Assembly: GCA_028700425.1 (NCBI GenBank)
Contig: JAQVSP010000005.1
Span: 1-47,343 of the forward strand
Reading direction: 5' to 3'
Origin: Sphaerochaetaceae bacterium
GTDB taxonomy: Bacteria > Spirochaetota > Spirochaetia > Sphaerochaetales > Sphaerochaetaceae
Length of the DNA: 47,343 bases
Below, piece after piece: positions 24,643 through 31,566 of the stretch; the stretch's first letter is position 1, and the number at the start of each line of letters is the position of its first letter. A program made the position numbers and the translations under genes. Under the pieces are notes generated by a model, which was given only the letters and a program-made list of their open reading frames with translations, had not been told where the DNA came from and did no database searches.

Positions 24643-27518
24643 TCATCAATTGCACAATTAATTCCAAGCCGAGGAGCTTCGAGGTTGAGGCTCAGCAGAC
24701 CTTGAGATCCATGCTTGTCCTTGACGGGCACTTCTGCGTGAGGGACAGCGATGACTGCGAGGGCTTTGCCGGCAGCGACACCGTGCTTATCGATGGAGTG
24801 CCTGTATATGCCAACCTGGTTCTTGCAGGAGAGGTGGACGGCTGTGAGATAGTCACCCCAGACGGGCTTTCAGACAAGCGCCAGCTTACAATCGTCCAGC
24901 AGGCAATGATTGACGCAGGCATCGTCCAGAGCGCCTATAACAGCCCTGCAGCGGCCCTGCTTCTCACCTGGCTTCTCAACCGTGTCAGCAATCCAACCCG
25001 AGAGCAGATCAAGGAAGCCCTTTCGGGCATCTTCATCCGTGATGCGGGCTACGAGAACTACTACCTGGCGGTCAAGCTCGCTGTTGAGAAGATCGCAACA
25101 GGCCATTACCAGACCCAAATAGCCCCAGCATTCCGCGATGAGCTAAGGTATGTGGGAAAGACAATGGGCAAGGTTGATGGGCCGCAGCTGGTCATGGGCG
25201 AGAGAGCCTTTGTAGAGGATCGCCTCCAGGAGGGCTGCTGCACCCTGAAGATGCTTCGCTCTCCCTATGCATCGGCATACATCAGGTCCATCGACACCAC
25301 AGAGGCCGAGAAGGTCGAGGGCGTGGTGAAGATCATCACAGCCTTCAACTGCCCTGATGTCTATTACATGAGCGCAGGCCAAGGCAATCCTGAGCCCTCT
25401 CCCCATGACAGGAGACTGTTCAACTACAAGGTCCGCCATGTCGGCGACAGAGTCGCCGGAGTGGTTGCTGAGACAGCTGAGGCAGCAGATGAGGCCATAA
25501 GGCTCATAAAGGTCGAATATGAGGTTCTCAAGCCAGTATTCACAGTGGAGGAGGCCATGGCCCCAGGCGCCCCAGCGGTGCAGGGCGGAAAGGCAGTCTA
25601 CCTCTCTGGCCAGCCGGAAGGGCTGGACAAGTACAATGAGGGCTCAGATCCAAGAGAGGGCCAGATTGTCTATCCTTTCCCGCTTCATTCTGACAGCAAG
25701 CACAATGTAGCCTCCTCTGCCCATGGGGCGATTGGAGATGTGAAGAAGGGCTTTGAGGAAGCTGACATGGTCATTGAGAGGACCTATCAGACAAGCCAGG
25801 TCCAGTGCACTCCTCTGGAGACCCATATCTGCTACAGCGTGATAGACAACGGAAGGCTGACCCTGCATGCCTCCACTCAGGTGCCATGGCATCTCAGGCG
25901 CATCGTGGCCAATGTGTGCCAGATACCTGAGAACAAGGTTCACGTGATCAAGGAGCGTGTCGGAGGAGGGTATGGAAGCAAGCAGGACATCCTCGTGGAG
26001 GATGCATGCGCCTATGCCACCTGGATCACAGGCCGCCCAGTGCTCTACCACAACACAAGAGCGGAGGAGTTCTTTGCCAACTCCACACGCCACCCAATGA
26101 GAGTCACTGTCAAGATGGGAGCCAGGAAGGACGGGCGGATCACTGCCATCCAGATGGATGTGAGGGCCAATACAGGGCCTTACGGAAACCATTGCCTCAC
26201 CGTGCCTATGAACGCATGCTCGAAGACTCTTCCTCTTTTCAAGGTCGACAACATGAAGTTCGATGTGACCACCTATTACACCAATATTCCGCCAACAGGC
26301 GCCTACCAGGGCTATGGAGCCCCGAAAGGCAGCTATGGGCTGATGATGTGCATGGCTGAGCTTGCCAGCAAGCTTGGAGTGGACTATCTGGACATGGCGC
26401 TTAAGAACTGCGTCACCGAGGGCTATATGCTTGAGATACTCAAGGGCCTTGGCGAGGGCAGGGAGGGCAATGTGGTTCCTGTCGGCTCCTGCGGCCTCAA
26501 GGAGGCCATCCTCAAGGGCGCCCAGATGATTGAGTGGGGAAAGGCCCCAGTCAATGCTCTTGGTCCCGACTGGAAGATAGGCAAGGGCTTTGCCATGATC
26601 CAGCAAGGATCCGGCCTGCCAGGCCTTGATCACTCCACGGCCCTGGCCAAGATGGCCACCGATGGCACAATCATTGTCCAAAGCGGCGGAGCCGATATTG
26701 GAACAGGCCTGGATACCATCAGCGTAAAGGTGACAAGCGAGGTCCTCTGCATAGATCCTGAGTTCGTCACAGTCATAAGCGGTGATACTGACAGCGCTCC
26801 CTTTGACACTGGAGCCTATGCTTCCAGCGGAACTTTCTTCAGCGGCAATGCCTCTCTTATAGCAGCGCAGAACCTCAAGGAGAAGATCCTTGCAGAAGCG
26901 GCGCTTCAGATGGAGGAGGACAAGGACGATCTGTTGCTGGAGTACCCAGGGCAGGTCGTCTCCTCAAGGACTGGAAAGACCTTGCTGTACAAGGACCTCA
27001 TCCATACTGCTTGCTCAGGCACTGGACGCGGCCAGCTCATAGCCCAGGGCTCCTTTGCAACCAAGGCAAGCGCAGTGCCTTACGGCGCTCATTTTGCCCA
27101 GGTGGCTGTGAATGTGCGAACAGGCGAGATAAGGCTTCAGAAGTTCTATGCAATACAGGATGCAGGCACTCCTATCAACCCGGAGCTTGCACTATGCCAG
27201 ATGTATGGAGCCGCCTTGAAGTCCATCGGCCATAGCCTCTACGAGTCTATGATCCTGGACGAGAAGGGCGTTTGCATCAATGCAAGCTTCACCGATTACG
27301 GTGTGCCGATGATCGCTGAGATGCCTGAGGACTTCAAGGCTGTGCTTCTGGATGTCAACGACGCCTACGGGCCTTTTGGAGCCAAGAGCATAAGCGAAAT
27401 CGCCACAAATGGCGCAGCTCCTGCAATCGGGGTTGCAATAGCAAATGCAACAGGCGTATGGATAAAGACCTGGCCTTTCACTGCGGAGAAGGTGCTTAGG
27501 GGCATGGGCCGGTTCTAG
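24639..27518 (+). CDS. xdhD: XdhD-type molybdopterin hydroxylase with a degenerate 2Fe-2S domain
   Basis: The protein has 959 residues (E. coli XdhD 956). The first about 165 residues have the fold pattern of a [2Fe-2S] subunit, but the cluster cysteines are gone: the first loop reads DDCEGFAGSDTVLIDG, the next VQSAYNSPAA instead of QCGFCxPG, and then GIFIRDAGY instead of GNLCRCTGY. From memory E. coli XdhD has the same loss, so it is a family trait. The catalytic part shows RVGGGYGSKQD, GAYQGYGAPKG (Gln where xanthine dehydrogenases have the substrate Arg), QSGGADIGTGLDT and the active Glu in GPFGAKSISE. It pairs with YgfM and probably YgfK; the reaction on purine or urate is unproven. Confidence 0.93.
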   Translation: MIINCTINSKPRSFEVEAQQTLRSMLVLDGHFCVRDSDDCEGFAGSDTVLIDGVPVYANLVLAGEVDGCEIVTPDGLSDKRQLTIVQQAMIDAGIVQSAYNSPAAALLLTWLLNRVSNPTREQIKEALSGIFIRDAGYENYYLAVKLAVEKIATGHYQTQIAPAFRDELRYVGKTMGKVDGPQLVMGERAFVEDRLQEGCCTLKMLRSPYASAYIRSIDTTEAEKVEGVVKIITAFNCPDVYYMSAGQGNPEPSPHDRRLFNYKVRHVGDRVAGVVAETAEAADEAIRLIKVEYEVLKPVFTVEEAMAPGAPAVQGGKAVYLSGQPEGLDKYNEGSDPREGQIVYPFPLHSDSKHNVASSAHGAIGDVKKGFEEADMVIERTYQTSQVQCTPLETHICYSVIDNGRLTLHASTQVPWHLRRIVANVCQIPENKVHVIKERVGGGYGSKQDILVEDACAYATWITGRPVLYHNTRAEEFFANSTRHPMRVTVKMGARKDGRITAIQMDVRANTGPYGNHCLTVPMNACSKTLPLFKVDNMKFDVTTYYTNIPPTGAYQGYGAPKGSYGLMMCMAELASKLGVDYLDMALKNCVTEGYMLEILKGLGEGREGNVVPVGSCGLKEAILKGAQMIEWGKAPVNALGPDWKIGKGFAMIQQGSGLPGLDHSTALAKMATDGTIIVQSGGADIGTGLDTISVKVTSEVLCIDPEFVTVISGDTDSAPFDTGAYASSGTFFSGNASLIAAQNLKEKILAEAALQMEEDKDDLLLEYPGQVVSSRTGKTLLYKDLIHTACSGTGRGQLIAQGSFATKASAVPYGAHFAQVAVNVRTGEIRLQKFYAIQDAGTPINPELALCQMYGAALKSIGHSLYESMILDEKGVCINASFTDYGVPMIAEMPEDFKAVLLDVNDAYGPFGAKSISEIATNGAAPAIGVAIANATGVWIKTWPFTAEKVLRGMGRF

Positions 27519-27532
27519 CAACAAATTGCAAC
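27518..27532 (+). promoter_or_regulatory. Tandem GCAAC-N5-GCAAC element upstream of ygeW
   Basis: This is the inverted form of the GTTGC repeat found before the carbamate kinase gene and ygfK. It begins at the xdhD stop codon and lies 20 bases upstream of the ygeW -35 box, close to the 19-base distance seen at ygfK. Confidence 0.5.
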
Positions 27533-27551
27533 AGAAACCCGGTGTATTAAG

Positions 27552-27580
27552 TGGACAATCCTGGATTCTAATGATAGAAT
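27552..27580 (+). promoter_or_regulatory. ygeW promoter
   Basis: TGGACA, a 17-base spacer and TAGAAT lie 24 bases before the ATG. Confidence 0.6.
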
Positions 27581-27585
27581 CCAGG
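27560..27585. promoter_or_regulatory. Perfect 11-base dyad over the ygeW -10 box (candidate operator)
   Basis: CCTGGATTCTA, a four-base centre ATGA, and TAGAATCCAGG form an uninterrupted 26-base palindrome that contains the -10 box. It is a strong candidate for repressor binding; if transcribed from an upstream promoter it would also fold as a hairpin. Confidence 0.6.
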
Positions 27586-27604
27586 CGATAACAGGGAGGT
27601 CCCC

Positions 27605-28807
27605 ATGAAGAAGGACAAGGCTTATATCATTGATAAGATCGCAGAGCTTTCGAAGCTCAAGACCAAGAACATGTATCTCAATGACTTCTTCCATACATGG
27701 AAAGAGACAGATGATGAGATAGCGGCAACTTTCGCTGTGGCTGAGATCCTCAGGGGCCTCAGGGAGAACAACATCTCCTCAAAGGTTTTTGACAGCGGAC
27801 TCGGAATCTCTGTATTCAGGGATAATTCCACACGCACGCGCTTCAGCTTCGCAAGCGCATGCAACCTGCTTGGCCTGGAAGTCCAGGACCTTGACGAGAA
27901 GACAAGCCAGATCGCCCATGGCGAGACAGTTCGAGAGACTGCCAACATGGTGAGCTTCATGGCTGATGTCATCGGCATCCGCGATGACATGTACATCGGC
28001 AAGGGCCATGCCTACATGAAGCAGGTGGCAGAAGCTGTAGAGGAAGGCTACAGGGATGGAGTGCTCGAGCAGAGACCTACCCTGGTCAACCTCCAGTGCG
28101 ACATAGATCATCCTACCCAGACAATGGCAGACCTTCTGCATGTCATCAACACCTTCGGGGGAGTTGAGAAGCTCAAGGGCAAGAAGGTAGCAATGACCTG
28201 GGCCTACAGCCCATCCTACGGCAAGCCGCTGAGCGTTCCTCAGGGAGTCATTGGACTTTTCACCAGATTCGGCATGGATGTCGTCCTTGCCCATCCGGAA
28301 GGATACTCGGTGATGCCAGAGGTTGAAGAGGTCGCAAGAGCCAATGCAAAGGCTTCCGGCGGATCCTACAAGAGAGTCGCCACCATGGAAGAGGCATTCA
28401 AGGATGCAGACATCGTCTATCCAAAGTCATGGGCTCCGTTTGCTGTCATGGAGGAGAGAACACAGCTGGTTGGCGAAGGCCGCTTCGATGAGCTCAAGGC
28501 TCTTGAGCAGAGATGCCTTGCCAACAACGCCAAGTTCAAGAGCTGGGAATGCACAGAGGATCTCATGAAGACCACAAAGGACGGAAAGGCTCTTTACATG
28601 CATTGCCTGCCTGCCGACATCACCGGCGTGTCCTGCAAGGAAGGCGAGTGCGCAGCATCAGTATTCGACCGCTATCGCGTACCTCTCTACAAGCAGGCCT
28701 CTTTCAAGCCATACATCATTGCAGCAATGATCTTCCTCTCAAAGTTCGCAGATCCTTCTGCAAAGCTCACCCAGCTTCTCAATGCAGGAAAAGCGAGAAT
28801 AAAGTAA
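27605..28807 (+). CDS. ygeW: YgeW-type knotted carbamoyltransferase
   Basis: The protein has 400 residues (E. coli YgeW 396). Carbamoyl-phosphate motif FRDNSTRTRFSFAS lies near residue 71; HPTQTMADLLH and MHCLPADITG supply the other carbamoyl-phosphate contacts. The extended central region and C-terminal length fit the YgeW/UTC branch rather than OTCase or ATCase; its natural substrate remains unclear, with ureido compounds from purine breakdown proposed. Working toward carbamoyl phosphate it would supply carbamate kinase at 10121. GGGAGGT precedes the ATG. Single-gene unit with its own promoter, palindrome and terminator. Confidence 0.94.
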   Translation: MKKDKAYIIDKIAELSKLKTKNMYLNDFFHTWKETDDEIAATFAVAEILRGLRENNISSKVFDSGLGISVFRDNSTRTRFSFASACNLLGLEVQDLDEKTSQIAHGETVRETANMVSFMADVIGIRDDMYIGKGHAYMKQVAEAVEEGYRDGVLEQRPTLVNLQCDIDHPTQTMADLLHVINTFGGVEKLKGKKVAMTWAYSPSYGKPLSVPQGVIGLFTRFGMDVVLAHPEGYSVMPEVEEVARANAKASGGSYKRVATMEEAFKDADIVYPKSWAPFAVMEERTQLVGEGRFDELKALEQRCLANNAKFKSWECTEDLMKTTKDGKALYMHCLPADITGVSCKEGECAASVFDRYRVPLYKQASFKPYIIAAMIFLSKFADPSAKLTQLLNAGKARIK

Positions 28808-28824
28808 GCATTCGCTTAAGTGTC

Positions 28825-28849
28825 AGGAGGGCCTTCATGGCCCTCTTGT
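28825..28849 (+). terminator. ygeW terminator
   Basis: GAGGGCC-TTCAT-GGCCCTC is followed by a T-rich tail. That tail is also the -35 element of the next gene's promoter. Confidence 0.75.
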
Positions 28850-28874
28850 CATTTATGCACACTGTTTCTAGAAT
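28846..28874 (+). promoter_or_regulatory. Promoter giving a predicted leaderless tatD-like mRNA
   Basis: TTGTCA, a 17-base spacer and TAGAAT are followed by six bases (GAGGGC) and ATG. The expected start of transcription is the A of the ATG. Confidence 0.68.
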
Positions 28875-28880
28875 GAGGGC

Positions 28881-29474
28881 ATGCTTGATGCCCATAGCCA
28901 TGTGCCATCGTTGACTTCCATAGTCTGCACTGCAGACGGCCAGCTGCCTGAAGGCCCTTTCTACAAGGGGGCGGTGGGCATGCTTGCAGGCTATTGCGAC
29001 CTGGATATCGCCCACCTTGAAAGCCTGCTTGTCCAGAACCCTGGGCTCATGATAGGCGAGGTTGGCCTGGATCGCAGGTATGCACACTTCGTCTCATTGG
29101 AGGCTCAGAAGGAGTTCCTGCTTGGAGCCATTGAGCTTGCCTTTAGATATTCCAGACCCTTGGTCCTGCACTGTGTTGGCTGTGATGGGGCCCTGATCGA
29201 CCTGCTCGGGCAGAAAGCTCCCAAGGCCATGTGGCATCGCTGCCAGGTCAGCGAGCAAAGCGCGCTAGTGCTGATGAAGCTGGGCATCTACATGAGCTTT
29301 CGCGCCTTGACCAGGGTAGGCCAGCTGGTCCTTGAAAGAAGGCCCGACCTTTTCCTTCTTGAAAGTGACAGCCAAAAGCCCTATGATCTTGACATCAAGG
29401 GCCTCTATGAGAGCTATGGCCAGAGGGGCCTTGAGGAGCTAGTATATGCAAACGCAGCGCTTTTTACGTCTTGA
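28881..29474 (+). CDS. TatD-family metal-dependent hydrolase, short form
   Basis: The protein has 197 residues, shorter than typical TatD (about 255). Metal ligands are all visible: HxH in LDAHSH, Glu in IGEVGLDRR, His in LVLHCVG, His in MWHRCQVS and Asp in LLESDSQKP. TatD proteins are TIM-barrel nucleases/deoxyribonucleases or hydrolases. The only upstream purine-rich stretch is two bases from the ATG, too close for a ribosome-binding site, which fits the leaderless promoter. The last 29 bases overlap the tcdA gene. Confidence 0.85.
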   Translation: MLDAHSHVPSLTSIVCTADGQLPEGPFYKGAVGMLAGYCDLDIAHLESLLVQNPGLMIGEVGLDRRYAHFVSLEAQKEFLLGAIELAFRYSRPLVLHCVGCDGALIDLLGQKAPKAMWHRCQVSEQSALVLMKLGIYMSFRALTRVGQLVLERRPDLFLLESDSQKPYDLDIKGLYESYGQRGLEELVYANAALFTS

Positions 29475-30141
29475 GGCCTTGCTCGGAGAGCAGGCCCTGC
29501 AGAGGCTTGAGACGAGCCGTGTCGCCGTCGTAGGAGTCGGAGCTGTGGGGGGCTTCTGCCTGGAGGCTCTTGCCAGAAGCGCAGTAGGCAGCTTCCTGCT
29601 TCTTGACAACGATACCTTTGAGCCAAGCAATGCCAACCGTCAGATTGGAGCCTTGGAATCCACGATGGGCGTCTACAAGACAAAGGCTCTTGAGGCCAGG
29701 GTCAAGGACATCAATCCAGAGGCCTCTGTAACTACGGTGGAAGCCTTCCTGGATGAGTCAAACCTGGACCTTGTGTTCTCCTATAAGCCAGACCTGATAA
29801 TAGATGCTATAGACAGCCTTGCAAGCAAGGCCTGCCTTCTCAACGAGGCTCTCAAGCGCAGCGTCAAGGTAGTATCTGCCATGGGAGCTGCACGCAAGAC
29901 CGATGCCCAGAGCTTCCGCATCGCCGATCTGCAGGACACCACGGTGTGTCCGCTTGCTCGAAGGCTCAGGACAATGGTCAAGGGCAGAGGGATAACAGCT
30001 GTCTACTCTGTAGAGCCTGCCAGAAGCATGAGCGAAAGCTTTCTTTCATCGGCAGTATGGGTGACTGGATCTGCAGGGCTCTACATGGCCCAGGCAGCTG
30101 TATCAATCCTCATCCAGGACTCAGTTAGTGACAAGGATTGA
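29446..30141 (+). CDS. tcdA: tRNA threonylcarbamoyladenosine dehydratase (TcdA/CsdL)
   Basis: The protein has 231 residues and belongs to the ThiF/MoeB/E1-like family: the nucleotide loop VAVVGVGAVGGFC near residue 28 and LLDNDTFEPSNANRQIGA near 51, with the Asn-Arg-Gln signature of the TcdA branch. It ATP-dependently cyclises t6A37 of ANN-decoding tRNAs to ct6A. It is slightly shorter than E. coli TcdA (268), mostly at the C terminus. It overlaps the TatD-like gene by 29 bases and its 3' end overlaps the convergent lipoprotein gene by 21. Confidence 0.9.
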   Translation: MQTQRFLRLEALLGEQALQRLETSRVAVVGVGAVGGFCLEALARSAVGSFLLLDNDTFEPSNANRQIGALESTMGVYKTKALEARVKDINPEASVTTVEAFLDESNLDLVFSYKPDLIIDAIDSLASKACLLNEALKRSVKVVSAMGAARKTDAQSFRIADLQDTTVCPLARRLRTMVKGRGITAVYSVEPARSMSESFLSSAVWVTGSAGLYMAQAAVSILIQDSVSDKD

Positions 30142-31047
30142 GGCCGAGCCCCATGAGCCGAGGGCCTCTGTATAGGCCACAACATTGTAGCGCACCGTTC
30201 CAGGCATTCTTCTTGTCACAATGGATGGAGAGTCCTCTGTGTCCATTCTCTGGCCCTGGCAGAACCATAGATAATGTATATCAGGGCTTCTGGAAGCAGT
30301 GAATGTAAGCCTTTGCAGCTCATGGTCTATGGGCTCATACTCCAGCTCGCCTTCAAGGGGAAGGCTTGTGTGGTCGTTTATGACAAAGCCTGTCTCATTG
30401 AAGGTAAACTCCATGGTCGATGTGGAGCTTATGCTCTGGACTATCCTGACAGCTTCCACAGCCCCTCCCATGTTCTTCTCGCCCTGCTTGATGCATACGG
30501 TCAGAAGATAAGATCCGGCCTGCAGGGTCTGCTGGAGCCTTGCCGTTCCCTTGGCCTTGTCGATTGTCATCTGAGGCGTGTAGGTATTGTTGTTTTCATC
30601 AGTGACGATTGCCTCTATTACAAGACTTTCAGGCTCAAGGATTCCATCTGGATTCCAGGTGATCTCTACATCCAGCATGCCAGAGCCTGGAATCTCCTCA
30701 AGGCTTATCTCAAGCTCCTGGCTTGGCTTGGACAGATCCACAGACGCCTTTCCGCTGGACAGCTCTACGTCCATGGCATTGAGGGCCTTTGCTTCAAGGC
30801 TCCATCGTCCGGCAGCCAGGCCTTCTACCTTTACCGAGGGGCCTTCGAAGAGAATAGGTCCAAAGAACTGTGAGCTTGGCCCTTTTCCGCTTAGGCTGTA
30901 GCGGGCTGTTCTCATAAGCCTTGAGTCAGGGGCTATGGTCTTAGATCCCGAGCCTTTGATCGTTACGCTGAGCGTCAGTCCGCTTTCAATCTTGCAGGAC
31001 GCCAGCAGCACCAAGGCTAGTGCAATGATCAACATTGTCTTTCTCAT
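30121..31047 (-). CDS. Lipoprotein with repeated beta-sandwich-like regions, function unknown
   Basis: The protein has 308 residues. The start was set at MRKTMLII, downstream of a longer open frame, because a lipoprotein signal peptide (IIALALVLLASC, Cys18) begins here and AGGAGA lies seven bases upstream. The mature part is almost all beta-prone, rich in Ser, Thr, Glu and Leu, with phrases such as GLAAGRWSLEAKAL and LQAGSYLLTVCIKQG that resemble PEGA/carboxypeptidase-regulatory-like surface domains of spirochaete lipoproteins. No catalytic motif is seen. The ribosome-binding site is partly covered by a small hairpin (31054-31071). The gene runs convergently into tcdA. Confidence 0.75.
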   Translation of the reverse strand: MRKTMLIIALALVLLASCKIESGLTLSVTIKGSGSKTIAPDSRLMRTARYSLSGKGPSSQFFGPILFEGPSVKVEGLAAGRWSLEAKALNAMDVELSSGKASVDLSKPSQELEISLEEIPGSGMLDVEITWNPDGILEPESLVIEAIVTDENNNTYTPQMTIDKAKGTARLQQTLQAGSYLLTVCIKQGEKNMGGAVEAVRIVQSISSTSTMEFTFNETGFVINDHTSLPLEGELEYEPIDHELQRLTFTASRSPDIHYLWFCQGQRMDTEDSPSIVTRRMPGTVRYNVVAYTEALGSWGSASILVTN

Positions 31048-31053
31048 TTTGCA

Positions 31054-31071
31054 TCTCCTGCCTATGTAAGC
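31054..31071 (-). promoter_or_regulatory. Small hairpin covering the lipoprotein ribosome-binding site
   Basis: On the minus strand CCTGC-(eight-base loop)-GCAGG is followed at once by AGATG; the 3' arm contains the AGG of the AGGAGA ribosome-binding site. It could reduce translation when folded. Confidence 0.3.
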
Positions 31072-31150
31072 AGGAAAAAGCCTGGATTGCTCAAATTGCA
31101 GCCTAGTGAAAGCCATGAATAAGAAATAATGTAATCATAAGTATAGCATA

Positions 31151-31179
31151 TTGACAAAACATAGTATCAGATATTAACT
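31151..31179 (+). promoter_or_regulatory. umuDC promoter, predicted leaderless
   Basis: A consensus TTGACA, a 17-base spacer and a weak TTAACT are followed by six bases and the umuD ATG. An alternative -10 (TATTAA, 31172-31177) with a 15-base spacer would still give a leader of about two bases. No LexA box of a known class was recognised. Confidence 0.5.
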
Positions 31180-31185
31180 AAAAGC

Positions 31186-31566
31186 ATGATTAGTAGTGTA
31201 CTTGGCAATGTGGTATGTGGCTTTCCTTCCCCTGGGCTTGAGAACAGGGATGAACCCTTGGACCTAAATGAATACCTTATACACAAGCCCGCCAGCACCT
31301 TCTTCCTCAGGGCCTATGGGGATTCCATGGAGCCTCTGATACAGCGTGACGACATCCTTGTTGTTGACAGGTCCTTGATTCCCCATACCGGCGATGTGAT
31401 AATCGCAGAGATCGATGGATGCTTCACTGCAAAGGTCCTTGAGAAAAGAGATGGCTCCTATGTGCTTCATGCTCTGAATGAGAGCTATGAGGACCTGAGC
31501 GTGACTAGCGACCTCGTGGTATTCGGTGTTGTCACTTCCATAGTGCGGGTGCTGCGCCAAGTATGA
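31186..31566 (+). CDS. umuD: UmuD-type self-cleaving SOS mutagenesis protein
   Basis: The protein has 126 residues of the S24/LexA-like family. The self-cleavage site is Cys11-Gly12 in VVCGFPSP; the Ser/Lys dyad is Ser47 (YGDSMEP) and Lys83 (FTAKVL), 36 apart as expected. LDLNEYLIHKPASTFF matches UmuD. RecA-stimulated cleavage would give UmuD', the partner of the UmuC polymerase encoded next. The arm before the cleavage site is only 11 residues, against 24 in E. coli. There is no ribosome-binding site; see the promoter entry. It overlaps umuC by four bases. Confidence 0.92.
   Translation: MISSVLGNVVCGFPSPGLENRDEPLDLNEYLIHKPASTFFLRAYGDSMEPLIQRDDILVVDRSLIPHTGDVIIAEIDGCFTAKVLEKRDGSYVLHALNESYEDLSVTSDLVVFGVVTSIVRVLRQV

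Noticed and set aside
25644-26681. 345-codon minus-strand frame inside xdhD
   Set aside because: It is a shadow of xdhD, with no start signals and no family match.
19055-27518. Selenocysteine in the Mo hydroxylases
   Set aside because: There is no in-frame UGA in these genes. Selenium in this enzyme class is a labile ligand of molybdenum, not selenocysteine.
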